From: Pseudomonadota bacterium | GTDB lineage: Bacteria > Pseudomonadota > Alphaproteobacteria > Rhizobiales > Hyphomicrobiaceae | Assembly: GCA_023412805.1 (NCBI GenBank) | Contig: JAEZRM010000048.1 | Location: 1 to 64,000 of the forward strand | DNA length: 64,000 nt | Direction: 5' to 3' | Shown here: positions 43,879 to 52,737 of the stretch, one piece after another | Position numbering within the stretch: the stretch's first letter is position 1 | Layout: each line of letters starts with the position of its first letter | Made by a program: the position numbers and the translations under genes | The notes under the pieces: model-generated | What the model was told of the DNA's origin: nothing | The model's input: the letters and a program-made list of their open reading frames with translations, nothing else | Databases searched by the model: none

Positions 43879-45309
43879 TCAGGCCGGCTGATAGCCGAGC
43901 ACGGCTTTGATCTCGAGGAACTCCTCGAAACCGTACTTGCCCCACTCGCGGCCATTGCCGGACTGCTTGTAGCCGCCGAACGGCGCGCTCATGTCTCCAG
44001 GCGCGCCATTCAGGTTCACCTGACCAGCGCGGAGCTGCGAGGCAATTTTCCGCGCGTGGCCGAGATCGCCCGACTGAACGTACCCGGCGAGCCCGTAGAC
44101 CGTATCGTTGGCCAGCTCGACGACCTGCTCCTCGCTCTCATAGGGCAGAATCGAGATCACCGGGCCGAAGATTTCTTCACGTGACACGCGCATATCGGGC
44201 TTCACATCGGCGAATACAGTGGGACGCACGTAGTACCCGCGATTGAGGCTCTCGGGGCGCCCCGTACCGCCGGTTACCAGCGTCGCGCCTTCATCGATAC
44301 CAGCCTGGATGAGCCCCTGGATCTTGTTGAACTGGACCTCGCTGACGACCGGGCCGAGCACGGTGTCCTTCGCTGTCGGATCGCCGACCTTGAGCCCTTC
44401 CGCCGTCGTTTTGGCGACTGCGACGGCCTGACTCTGCAACTCGCGCGGGACAAACATGCGCGTCGGCGCATTGCACGACTGGCCACTGTTGTTGAAGCAG
44501 TGCTGCACGCCGGCACGAACGGCTTTCTCGAGGTCAGCATCCCTGAGGATGATGTTCGCCGACTTGCCGCCGAGCTCCTGATGCACGCGCTTGACCGTGT
44601 CGGCCGCAGCTTTGGCGACCGCGATCCCCGCACGCGTCGAGCCGGTGAACGAGACGCAATCCACCTCAGGATGCGATGCGATCGCCTGACCGACGCTCGG
44701 CCCATCGCCGTTGACGAGATTGAACACGCCCTTCGGCACGCCGGCAGCGTCGCATACCTCGGCGAACAGGATGGCATTGAGCGGCGCAATCTCGCTCGGC
44801 TTCAACACCATCGTGCATCCGGCCGCGATCGCGGGCGCTACCTTGCACATGATCTGATTGATCGGCCAGTTCCACGGCGTGATGAAGCCGCAAACGCCAA
44901 TGGCCTCGCGCGCGATGAGCGTCCGACCCTGCAGCTGCTCGAACTCGTAGTCCTTGAGCACGGCGATCATTTGCGTCAGATGCGCAACGCCGATCGCGGC
45001 CTGCGCACGCGTTGCGAGGGTGATCGGCGCCCCCATCTCCGAGGAGATCGCCTTGGCCACATCGTCGTAGCGCGACTTGTAGACCTCGAGAATACGTTCG
45101 AGCAGCGCAATGCGCTCTTCCTTGCTCGTTTGCGAAAAGCTCGCGAACGCCTTGCGCGCCGCCTTCACGGCCCGGTCGACATCCTTCGCCGTGCCCATGC
45201 TGATCTTCGCGATGGGCTCTTCTGTCGCGGGATTGATCACATCGAGCGTGGCCGGCACGAGCGGATCGACCCAGGCGCCATCGATGTAGAATTTGAGAGT
45301 GTTACTCAT
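43879..45309 (-). CDS. NAD(P)+-dependent aldehyde dehydrogenase
   Basis: 476 residues, full length for the ALDH superfamily. The oxyanion Asn147 is in TPWNWP, the general base Glu245 in HQELGGKS and the catalytic Cys279 in NNSGQSCNAPT; cofactor-binding FTGSTRAG is at 221-228. It oxidises an aldehyde to the acid. The substrate cannot be read from sequence; an amine-derived aldehyde from the FAD oxidoreductase encoded at 37.6-39.0 kb is possible. Start is the ATG after GGGAGAAACAAG; an upstream extension of the frame is unlike ALDH. Confidence 0.93.
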   Translation of the reverse strand: MSNTLKFYIDGAWVDPLVPATLDVINPATEEPIAKISMGTAKDVDRAVKAARKAFASFSQTSKEERIALLERILEVYKSRYDDVAKAISSEMGAPITLATRAQAAIGVAHLTQMIAVLKDYEFEQLQGRTLIAREAIGVCGFITPWNWPINQIMCKVAPAIAAGCTMVLKPSEIAPLNAILFAEVCDAAGVPKGVFNLVNGDGPSVGQAIASHPEVDCVSFTGSTRAGIAVAKAAADTVKRVHQELGGKSANIILRDADLEKAVRAGVQHCFNNSGQSCNAPTRMFVPRELQSQAVAVAKTTAEGLKVGDPTAKDTVLGPVVSEVQFNKIQGLIQAGIDEGATLVTGGTGRPESLNRGYYVRPTVFADVKPDMRVSREEIFGPVISILPYESEEQVVELANDTVYGLAGYVQSGDLGHARKIASQLRAGQVNLNGAPGDMSAPFGGYKQSGNGREWGKYGFEEFLEIKAVLGYQPA

Positions 45310-45432
45310 CTTGTTTCTCCCTTGCTGGGTACGCGGCCGAACGCACACCATCGGTGGTTCGGTAGCAGCGTTCTCGTACCTCCAGATTGCCCGAGATCTG
45401 AGGCCGCCTCATGTCCGGGCAGACCCTATCGT

Positions 45433-45450
45433 TATATCTAATCGGATATA
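45433..45450. promoter_or_regulatory. AT-rich palindrome in the ALDH/glycosyltransferase divergent gap
   Basis: TATATC (45433-45438) and GATATA (45445-45450) flank a 6-base spacer. In this GC-rich setting it stands out as a likely operator or as overlapping promoter elements for the divergent genes on either side. I see no gene in the 229-base gap. Confidence 0.4.
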
Positions 45451-45538
45451 GAGCGGAAAGCTCCGTTCGCCGTCTGTCATACGCGCGTCGCGCGACTCTG
45501 GTGGGCAGTAGGCTAGATTGCGCATCAGCGAGCCAGGT

Positions 45539-46702
45539 ATGTCTGCCTTCGTTACAATCGCTCTAGTGTTCGTTCTGATGGCCACGGCCATCCATCTCGT
45601 GTCCATCGCTCTTGCGGCCCTGCGCTGCAGACGATCAAGAACGCAGGCCCCGCCGCAAGAAATCAGCGTCCCCATCACGCTGGTCCGCACCATTCGCGAC
45701 ATCGATGCGCTGGAAGAGCAGACACTGCGCTCCACCTTCAGCCTGTCCTACCCCGCGTTCGAAGTGCTCTTCTGTGCAGGCTCCGAGAGCCATCCCGCCG
45801 TTGCGAGCGTCCGGCGCCTCATGGCCGCCTATCCGCACGTGCGCGCACGCCTGCTGATCGGCGATGATCAGATCAGCGCCAATCCCAAACTCAACAACAT
45901 GGTCAAGGGCTGGCGCGAGGCACAACACGACTGGATCGTGTTCGCGGACAGCAATCTCATGCTGCCGCCGGACTATCTCCAGCGCGTTCTGTCGGTTTGG
46001 ACAGCCGACACCGGCGCCGTCTGCGCGCCGCCCATCGGCAGCCAGCCTTCCGGCCTGTGGTCCGACGTAGAAGCTGCCTTTCTCAACACATATCAGGCGC
46101 GATGGCAGTACGCGGCCGACAGCATCGGACTTGCCTTCGCGCAGGGAAAAACCATGCTGTTCCGGCGCGAGCAGCTCGAGAGCCTGGGCGGCATCGCGGC
46201 ACTCTCCACGGAGCTCGCCGAGGATGCGGCCGTTACCAAAGTCGTTCGCAATGGCGGTTTCCGCGTCCGACTTGCCGGGCCCTCCTTCTTTCAGCCGCTC
46301 GGCCGCCGGTCAGCCGCGCACGTCCTTGCGCGCCAGCTGCGGTGGGCGCAGCTTCGCCGCCTGACATTCCCCGGCTGGTTTGCACTCGAGCCGCTGACGG
46401 GTAGCCTCGTTCCTTTCATTGCCGCGGCCATGGCGGCACCAGCTTTGGACATCCCCGCGGAGCTGGTCGTCGCCGGGTTGGCGATGCTTTGGTTCGGCGC
46501 CGAGGCCGCCCTCGCCCGCATCGGCGGGTGGCACCTGTCCTGGCGCTCCCCCTTTGCCTGGCTCCTGCGGGACCTACTGATCCCGGTGATCTGGCTGCGC
46601 GCCTGGACGGCCGACACCTACGAATGGCGGGGCAACCGCGTTGCGCGCCAGCAGGACGGCTCCATCAGCATGACGACGGAAAGTGCCGTAGGGCTGCACT
46701 GA
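45539..46702 (+). CDS. Membrane glycosyltransferase, GT21/ceramide-glucosyltransferase-like
   Basis: 387 residues. An N-terminal membrane segment (about 4-26) precedes a GT-A domain with acidic motifs at VFADSN and TELAEDAA and the product/acceptor motif RQLRWAQLRR, the (Q/R)xxRW signature of processive and ceramide-type enzymes. Two or three C-terminal membrane segments follow. GT21 enzymes transfer a hexose from a UDP-sugar to ceramide or similar lipids; HpnI of hopanoid pathways is related. The acceptor is unknown here. Start ATG 45539. The phosphoesterase gene follows 53 bases downstream, so the two may act on the same lipid. Confidence 0.82.
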   Translation: MSAFVTIALVFVLMATAIHLVSIALAALRCRRSRTQAPPQEISVPITLVRTIRDIDALEEQTLRSTFSLSYPAFEVLFCAGSESHPAVASVRRLMAAYPHVRARLLIGDDQISANPKLNNMVKGWREAQHDWIVFADSNLMLPPDYLQRVLSVWTADTGAVCAPPIGSQPSGLWSDVEAAFLNTYQARWQYAADSIGLAFAQGKTMLFRREQLESLGGIAALSTELAEDAAVTKVVRNGGFRVRLAGPSFFQPLGRRSAAHVLARQLRWAQLRRLTFPGWFALEPLTGSLVPFIAAAMAAPALDIPAELVVAGLAMLWFGAEAALARIGGWHLSWRSPFAWLLRDLLIPVIWLRAWTADTYEWRGNRVARQQDGSISMTTESAVGLH

Positions 46703-46755
46703 AGCGCGCCGCCTGCTGTCATCCGACTGATATGCGAATCCCCTAGATAGCCCCC

Positions 46756-47583
46756 ATGCAATACGCCAATCCAGATAACCCGCCAGAGCGATCAAACGAC
46801 ACGAAGTACCGCGCCGTATTCATTTCCGACATTCACCTCGGCACGCGTACATCACAGGCTTACGCCCTCCTGGAATTCCTCCGCACGGTCGAGGCCGACA
46901 CCTTCTATCTCGTGGGCGACATCGTCGATTTCTGGAAGGTCCGGCGTGGACCGCATTGGCCCCAGGCGCACAACGACGTGCTCCAGAAGCTCCTGCGCAA
47001 AGTGCGCAAGGGCTCGCGCATCGTCTTCATTCCGGGGAACCATGACGAGGGCCTTCGCGACTTCTGCGGGATGCACTTCGGCGGCATCGAGATCCACCGG
47101 AACTGCATTCACCTGACGGCAGCAGGGCGGCAATACCTCGTCATGCACGGCGATGAGTTCGACATCGTCGTGCGCAATGCCAAGTGGCTCGCCTTCCTCG
47201 GCGACCGCGGCTACGAGACGGCGCTTTGGCTGAACAATCCGCTGAACTGGGTGCGCCGCCATCTGGGTCTCGGATACTGGTCGTTCTCGGCGTACCTCAA
47301 GAACCGCGTCAAGAAGGCCGTAGCCTTCATCGGGGCGTACGAGGAAGCCGTCGCCGGCGAAGCACGCCGACACGGCACGCACGGCATTATCTGCGGCCAC
47401 ATCCACCACGCCGCCGACCGCCTCATCGGCGATGTCCACTACATGAACTGCGGCGACTGGGTGGAGAGCTGCACGGCCATCGTGGAGACGCACGCAGGCG
47501 AGCTGCGCCTCGTCCGGTGGAACGCCGCCTCCGCTTGGAGCCCGGCCAACGCTCTCCCCGAGCCGACCTACGCCTTGAGCTGA
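46756..47583 (+). CDS. LpxH-like calcineurin-type metallophosphoesterase
   Basis: 275 residues with all metal-binding blocks: SDIHLGT (Asp25, His27), GDIVDFW (Asp55), GNHDE (Asn95, His96), MHGDEFD and GHIHHA. The order and spacing match the UDP-2,3-diacylglucosamine diphosphatase (LpxH) family. Alphaproteobacteria generally use LpxI for that lipid A step, so this paralogue may act on another lipid or sugar pyrophosphate, perhaps the product of the adjacent glycosyltransferase. No signal peptide; probably cytoplasmic and membrane-associated. Confidence 0.82.
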   Translation: MQYANPDNPPERSNDTKYRAVFISDIHLGTRTSQAYALLEFLRTVEADTFYLVGDIVDFWKVRRGPHWPQAHNDVLQKLLRKVRKGSRIVFIPGNHDEGLRDFCGMHFGGIEIHRNCIHLTAAGRQYLVMHGDEFDIVVRNAKWLAFLGDRGYETALWLNNPLNWVRRHLGLGYWSFSAYLKNRVKKAVAFIGAYEEAVAGEARRHGTHGIICGHIHHAADRLIGDVHYMNCGDWVESCTAIVETHAGELRLVRWNAASAWSPANALPEPTYALS

Positions 47584-47693
47584 ACGCTCGGCACGCAATC
47601 CCGATTGACGAGTCTGCGGCGGCGGGTCCAACTATCCGAACGGCTGGGTCCAATGCAAACGCCGCAATAAAAGCGCTCCACGGGAGGAGAAGC

Positions 47694-49022
47694 ATGATCA
47701 CGCGTACCATCACCACGTTCACACTGCTGGCCATTGCCGGTGCGCTCATGCCGGCGCAGGCACAGGCGCCAAGCGGCAAGGTGACCGTGCTCACCTCTTT
47801 CTCGAAGGACGTGACCGATCCATTCAAAAAGGCATTCGAGGCCGCCCACCCCGGCACAACCGTCGAAATCCAGAACCGCAACACCAATGCCGGCGTGAAG
47901 CTGCTCGAAGAGACGCGCAGTGCAAACCAGGTCGATATCTTCTGGGCCTCGGCGCCCGACGCCTTCGAAGTGCTGAAGAACAAGAAGCTGCTCAGTGTCT
48001 ACAAGCCCAAGTCAACAGGCATTCCCGAGAAGGTCGGGGCGTATCCCATCAATGATCCGGACGGCTACTACTCGGGCTTTGCCGCCTCCGGCTACGGCAT
48101 CATGTGGAACGAGCGCTACACCAAGGCCAACAAACTTCCCGATCCGAAGGAATGGCAGGATCTCGCCAAGCCCGTGTACTTCGATCACGTTTCGATCGCC
48201 GCTCCCTCGCGCTCCGGCACCACGCATCTGACGCTCGAGACCATTCTGCAGGGTGAAGGCTGGGAGAAGGGCTGGCGCACGATCAAGGAATGGAGCGGTA
48301 ATCTCCGCAACGTCACCGAGCGTTCGTTCGGCGTCCCGGATGCGGTGAACTCCGGACAGGTCGGCTTCGGCATCGTGATCGACTTCTTCGCTTTCTCGGC
48401 ACAGGGCGCGGGCTTCCCGGTCAAGTTCGTCTACCCGAGCGTGACGACGATCGTCCCGGCGAACGTCGGCATTGTCGCGAACCCGCCGAACAAGGCGGCT
48501 GCCGAGGCTTACGTCGAGTTCCTGCTCTCGCCGGCCGGCCAGGAAGTTCTGCTTGAGAAGACTATCCGGCGCCTGCCCGTGCGCCCCGACACCTACAGCA
48601 AGGCTCCTGCGGACTACCCCAATCCGTTCAAGGATCCCTCGCTCGGCGGCAAAGTCACGTTCGATTCGAACGTTTCGAGTGCGCGCACGGCCGCGGTCGA
48701 CACGCTCTACGACCAGCTCGTCACCTTCCAACTCGATGGTCTCAAGGCCGCAACAAAAGCCATCCACGCCGCCGAAGCCGCTCTCGCCAAGAAAGATAAT
48801 CCGGCAGGTCGCAAACTCGTCACCGAGGCCCGCGACCTCGTTGCGAAGATGCCCATTACGGCTGAACAGGCGGCGTCCGCGGAGATCAATGCGGCGTTCT
48901 CCGGTGGTAAGCAGAAGACGGCGCGACAGGCCGAGCTGGAGCAGCAATGGGCCTCGGGCGCAAAGGCCGCCTATGCCGAGGCAGAATCCAAAGCCAACGA
49001 AGCAGCCAAGCTGGCGCGGTAA
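47694..49022 (+). CDS. Substrate-binding protein, Fbp/2-aminoethylphosphonate-type ABC importer
   Basis: 442 residues with a signal peptide (cut after PAQAQ near residue 24) and a type II periplasmic-binding fold (about 26-335: VTVLTSFSKDVTDPFKKAF, VDIFWASAPDAFE). Such proteins bind Fe(III), phosphonates, polyamines or small acids; the ligand is open. It is about 100 residues longer than FbpA, with an Ala/Glu/Lys-rich helical C-terminal extension that looks like a coiled coil. It is the first gene of a binding protein-permease-ATPase operon. Start ATG 47694 has GGGAGGAGA upstream. Confidence 0.85.
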   Translation: MITRTITTFTLLAIAGALMPAQAQAPSGKVTVLTSFSKDVTDPFKKAFEAAHPGTTVEIQNRNTNAGVKLLEETRSANQVDIFWASAPDAFEVLKNKKLLSVYKPKSTGIPEKVGAYPINDPDGYYSGFAASGYGIMWNERYTKANKLPDPKEWQDLAKPVYFDHVSIAAPSRSGTTHLTLETILQGEGWEKGWRTIKEWSGNLRNVTERSFGVPDAVNSGQVGFGIVIDFFAFSAQGAGFPVKFVYPSVTTIVPANVGIVANPPNKAAAEAYVEFLLSPAGQEVLLEKTIRRLPVRPDTYSKAPADYPNPFKDPSLGGKVTFDSNVSSARTAAVDTLYDQLVTFQLDGLKAATKAIHAAEAALAKKDNPAGRKLVTEARDLVAKMPITAEQAASAEINAAFSGGKQKTARQAELEQQWASGAKAAYAEAESKANEAAKLAR

Positions 49023-49097
49023 TACCGGTCGCGGTGTCGGAATCGCACGCGGAGGGTGGCTCGCTTCCCTCCGCCGAAGTCCGATGTGGGGGCAGCA

Positions 49098-50816
49098 ATG
49101 GCAACCATGAGCGAAGCGTCACCAATCACGGCCCGGCGTTCGGCCGTCGCGGCGGGGCCGATGGCGCTCGCAATCCTGATCGCGCTGTTCCTCGCGCTGT
49201 TTCTCGTCATTCCAGTCGGCACCGTCATCTATGTCGCCTTCACGGAGAAGGGCAGCGGCGCATTCACGCTCGTGAACTTCTACGACTTCGCGCGCACGGA
49301 CCTCTTCATCACGTCATTCTGGAACTCGATGTACGTCGCCACCATGACGGTGGTGCTCGCATCGATGTTCGCGCTGCCACTCGCCTACCTCACCACACGC
49401 TTCGAGTTCCGCGGCTCCGGCGTCGTCCAGATGCTGGGCTTCATCCCGCTCATCATGCCGCCCTTCGCCGGTGCTGTCGCGATGCAGCTCATATTCGGGC
49501 GCAACGGCACGGTGAACCTCCTGCTGGACGACTGGTTCGGCTTCAAGATCCCCTTCATGGAAGGCCTCAACGGCGTGATCTTCGCGCAGGCCGTCCACTA
49601 CTTCCCGTTCATCCTCATCAATCTCTCGGCAGCACTGCGCAACATCGACCGATCGATGGAGGAAGCCGCGCAGAACCTCGGCTGCCAGGGCTTCCGGCTG
49701 TTCCGCCGCATTGTCTTCCCGCTTGCCATGCCGGGCTACATCGCCGGCGCCAGCCTCGTCTTCGTGAAAGTCTTCGATGATCTCGCGACGCCACTGCTGC
49801 TGAATGTCAAGGACATGCTGGCGCCGCAAGCCTATCTGCGCATCACGTCGATCGGCCTCGCCGATCCCATGGGCTACGTGATCGCCGTGGTGCTCATCGT
49901 CGCATCAGTGCTTGCGATGGGTGCATCGGCCTGGGTCATGAAGGGCCGCGACTACGCGACCGTACAGCGTGGCGGCGGCGGGCTCGCGCAACGGCCGCTC
50001 GGGCGCGGACAGGCCGTTGCCGCCTATGCGGTCGTCGGGTTGATCCTGTTCCTCGTGCTGGCGCCGCACATCGGTCTGTTCCTGCTCTCCATCGCGACGG
50101 TGTGGTCGTTCAGCCCTCTGCCCGATGCCTTCACGTTCGCGCACTACGAACGCGTGTTCGCGGAATCGAGCATCTTCATCAAGAACACGCTGCTCTATGC
50201 GACACTCGCCGGTATCATCGATGTCGTGCTCGGTGTCGCAATTGCCTATCTCGTGTTGCGGACGCGGCTGCCGGCGCGCCACTGGCTCGACTGGACGGCA
50301 TCGGCGGCGCTGGCCATTCCCGGCGTCGTGCTCGGCATCGGCTATCTGCGCACGTTCTTCGGCATCAAGATGCCGGATGGCACCTCACTCGCCTCCTTCT
50401 GGATCATCATCGTCCTGGCGCTCGCGATCCGACGCCTGCCTTATGCGCTACGCGCCTGCTATGCCGCGCTCCAGCAGATATCCGCATCGCTGGAAGAGGC
50501 TGCCGAAAATCTCGGCGCCAACAAGCAGCGGACCGTGCGGCGCGTCGTGCTGCCGCTCATGATGGGCGGCATGCTGGCCGGCTTCGTGACGAGCTTCGCA
50601 ACGGCAGCTGTCGAACTCTCGGCGACGCTGATGCTCGTGCAGAGCACGTCCGACGCGCCACTCGCCTATGGTCTCTATGTCTTCATGCAATCGCCGGCGG
50701 GGCGTGGCGCCGGCGCCGCGCTCGGCATAATCGCGGTCATACTCGTCGCCGTCTGCTCGCTCATCTCGAACTGGATCATCGAGCGCAACCAGCACCTGCG
50801 CAACACGCGCACCTGA
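49098..50816 (+). CDS. Fused two-domain ABC permease (FbpB/PhnV-like)
   Basis: 572 residues with about twelve membrane segments in two homologous halves. Each half carries an EAA loop: MEEAAQNLGCQGFRLFRRI near residue 190 and LEEAAENLGANKQRTVRRV near residue 470. This is the fused permease typical of Fe(III), thiamine and 2-aminoethylphosphonate importers, so one polypeptide forms the whole pore. Start ATG 49098, after GGGGGC. The ATPase gene follows 15 bases downstream. Confidence 0.93.
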   Translation: MATMSEASPITARRSAVAAGPMALAILIALFLALFLVIPVGTVIYVAFTEKGSGAFTLVNFYDFARTDLFITSFWNSMYVATMTVVLASMFALPLAYLTTRFEFRGSGVVQMLGFIPLIMPPFAGAVAMQLIFGRNGTVNLLLDDWFGFKIPFMEGLNGVIFAQAVHYFPFILINLSAALRNIDRSMEEAAQNLGCQGFRLFRRIVFPLAMPGYIAGASLVFVKVFDDLATPLLLNVKDMLAPQAYLRITSIGLADPMGYVIAVVLIVASVLAMGASAWVMKGRDYATVQRGGGGLAQRPLGRGQAVAAYAVVGLILFLVLAPHIGLFLLSIATVWSFSPLPDAFTFAHYERVFAESSIFIKNTLLYATLAGIIDVVLGVAIAYLVLRTRLPARHWLDWTASAALAIPGVVLGIGYLRTFFGIKMPDGTSLASFWIIIVLALAIRRLPYALRACYAALQQISASLEEAAENLGANKQRTVRRVVLPLMMGGMLAGFVTSFATAAVELSATLMLVQSTSDAPLAYGLYVFMQSPAGRGAGAALGIIAVILVAVCSLISNWIIERNQHLRNTRT

Positions 50817-50831
50817 GGAACGGAAGCGGCA

Positions 50832-51899
50832 ATGTCAGCGAGCCATGGTGTCGGGATCGAAATCCGCAATGTCAATCTCTCCTATGGTGCCAACCACATC
50901 CTGAAGAACGTCAGCCTGTCGATCCGACCGGGTGAGTTCTTCGCCTTTCTCGGCCCCTCCGGCTGCGGGAAGACGACGCTGCTGCGCCTTATCGCGGGCT
51001 TCAATCAAGCCGACAGCGGGGTCGTGCTTCTGGATGGCGCCGATATCTCTCAGCTCCCACCCTGGCGGCGCGATGTCGGCATGGTGTTTCAAAGCTACGC
51101 GCTGTGGCCGCACATGACGGTTGCCCGCAATGTCGCGTTCGGCCTCGAAGAGCGCCGCCTCGGGCGCGCAGAGATTGCCGAGAAGGTCAGCGCGGCCCTC
51201 GCCCTTGTGGGCCTCGAAGCCTTCGGTGATCGCTATCCCTCGCAGCTTTCCGGCGGCCAGCAGCAGCGTGTCGCACTCGCCCGCACGATCGCCGTCGAAC
51301 CCAAAGTGCTGCTCCTCGACGAGCCGCTCTCCAATCTCGACGCGAAGATGCGCGTGCAGGTCCGGCGCGAGTTGCGCGACCTTCAGCAGCGCTTGGGCTT
51401 GACCACCATCTTCGTGACGCATGATCAGGAGGAAGCCAATTCGATCTGCGATCGCATCGCCGTGCTCAACGACGGCGTCGTCCAGCAGGTTGGCACGCCC
51501 ATGGAGCTTTACCAGCACCCGGCCAACCTCTTCGTCGCCGGCTTCATCGGTACGGCGAACATCCTGGCGGGCCGTGTCGTCGCGACCGGCAACGAACGCG
51601 CGTTCCAGATCAAGGACGGTGTCGCATTGCCGCTAGGCGCCGACCCGGCCGTGCCGAAGGATGCAAGGATCGTGTTCCGCCCCCAGCACGCAACGCTGGA
51701 GCCCCCCAGCGCACGCGGCCTCGCGGGAACCATTGCGCACCGCGAGTTTCTCGGTGCGATGGTCCGCTATGGCGTCGACATCGCCGGTTCCGAGATCCTG
51801 GTCGAGGCGGCCTTCTCGTCGACAACCAATCTGCGGGAGGTCGGGAGCCCGGTGTCCGTCATCATCGACATCGATCGCGCCCAACTGCTCGGCAGCTAG
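50832..51899 (+). CDS. ABC transporter ATP-binding protein (PotA/FbpC-like)
   Basis: 355 residues. Walker A GPSGCGKTT, signature LSGGQQQRVALARTI, Walker B VLLLDEPLSNLDAK and switch FVTHDQEEA sit in the first 235 residues. A TOBE-type regulatory domain follows (about 240-350). It powers the importer encoded by the two preceding genes and ends the operon. The TOBE length fits the FbpC/PotA group. Confidence 0.94.
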   Translation: MSASHGVGIEIRNVNLSYGANHILKNVSLSIRPGEFFAFLGPSGCGKTTLLRLIAGFNQADSGVVLLDGADISQLPPWRRDVGMVFQSYALWPHMTVARNVAFGLEERRLGRAEIAEKVSAALALVGLEAFGDRYPSQLSGGQQQRVALARTIAVEPKVLLLDEPLSNLDAKMRVQVRRELRDLQQRLGLTTIFVTHDQEEANSICDRIAVLNDGVVQQVGTPMELYQHPANLFVAGFIGTANILAGRVVATGNERAFQIKDGVALPLGADPAVPKDARIVFRPQHATLEPPSARGLAGTIAHREFLGAMVRYGVDIAGSEILVEAAFSSTTNLREVGSPVSVIIDIDRAQLLGS

Positions 51900-51957
51900 G
51901 AGCCTCAACGCGCACGATGCAGATCGGAAAGCCTGACCGACGGCCACAATAAGCAAT

Positions 51958-51991
51958 TGGCGGACAGGATGGGAGAAAGTTCGAACTCCCG
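51958..51991 (-). repeat. Partial, degenerate copy of the tRNA-Ser 3' end
   Basis: TGGCGGACAGG at 51958-51968 repeats exactly the plus-strand image of the 3' end (CCA, discriminator and acceptor strand) of the tRNA-Ser at 52072-52161. It continues with a T-arm-like stretch containing TTCGAAC, interrupted by about five extra bases. No 5' half is present. The copies are direct repeats 114 bases apart, as left by site-specific integration into a tRNA or by a decayed tandem tRNA. Confidence 0.6.
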
Positions 51992-52071
51992 CCCGAGGGG
52001 CCAGGGAGCAAGGCGACCCGCGGCAAGCGCCGCGCCCCCGCGGAGCGCCCATCGGCGCGTGAGCGAAATAG

Positions 52072-52161
52072 TGGCGGACAGGGAGGGATTCGAACCCCCG
52101 GTGGGCGTGAACCCACGGCGGTTTTCAAGACCGCTGCCTTAAACCACTCGGCCACCTGTCC
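52072..52161 (-). tRNA. tRNA-Ser (anticodon TGA)
   Basis: A 90-base class II tRNA with encoded CCA. The acceptor stem GGACAGG/CCTGTCC, anticodon loop CTTGAAA (anticodon TGA), a long variable arm (TGGGTTCACGCCCA) and T arm GGGGGTTCGAATCCCTC support it. It reads UCN codons, mainly UCA. Confidence 0.96.
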
Positions 52162-52260
52162 GTCGGCGCGCACTCTAGTCGAACTGCCGCGCTCAGGGAA
52201 ACACCGATCGCGACGACACCGCCAATGTGCGGATGACGCGCAGACGATCGGTATCAGAAC

Positions 52261-52737
52261 TCAGTTGTGGTCATCGGGAAGAATGGGGACAGGGTAGATG
52301 TCGACGCCCTCTTCCTTCAGCTCGGCCACTTCCTCGGGCGTCGCTTCGCCATGGATGCCGCGCGCGGGCTGCTCCTCGTTGTGAATACGCCGCGCCTCCT
52401 CGGCAAAGCGTGGGCCGACGTAATCCGACTTGGACAGCATCTCGTCGCGCAACTGGCGCATCTGATTGAGCAGCTTGCGCTGCTCGCCATTGAGCATGTG
52501 CTGGGGCTCGCGGGCCGGAGCGGGCGGCGGCGCTGCGGGCGCCTCGACGGGGACGGCAGCCTTGCGGCTCCTCGAACGCGAGACGCGCGGCGACATGATC
52601 GCCTTCTTGACCTCGGCCGTGCCACAAAGCGGGCACGTCACCTGCTTGCGCTTGAGCTGGGCATCGTAGCCCTTGCTCGAGCTGAACCACGCCTCGAACG
52701 TGTGCCCCTCGGCGCAATTGAGTTGGTAGCGGATCAT
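52261..52737 (-). CDS. DUF1178 family zinc-ribbon protein
   Basis: 158 residues opening MIRYQLNCAEGHTFEAWF. Cys8 and the pair CPLC (about residue 38-41) with the nearby His form a small rubredoxin/zinc-ribbon-like knuckle. A Pro/Ala-rich linker and a helical C-terminal half follow (LLNQMRQLRDEML, FAEEARRIHNEE). The family is conserved in alpha- and betaproteobacteria with no established function. Start ATG 52737 (or 52740) has GAGAGGTG upstream; the longer open frame is not family-like. It is divergent from asd. Confidence 0.85.
   Translation of the reverse strand: MIRYQLNCAEGHTFEAWFSSSKGYDAQLKRKQVTCPLCGTAEVKKAIMSPRVSRSRSRKAAVPVEAPAAPPPAPAREPQHMLNGEQRKLLNQMRQLRDEMLSKSDYVGPRFAEEARRIHNEEQPARGIHGEATPEEVAELKEEGVDIYPVPILPDDHN

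Noticed and set aside
51958..52071. A second, complete tRNA gene beside tRNA-Ser
   Set aside because: Only the 3' acceptor strand and a distorted T arm are present; no matching 5' acceptor strand, D arm or anticodon arm can be drawn.
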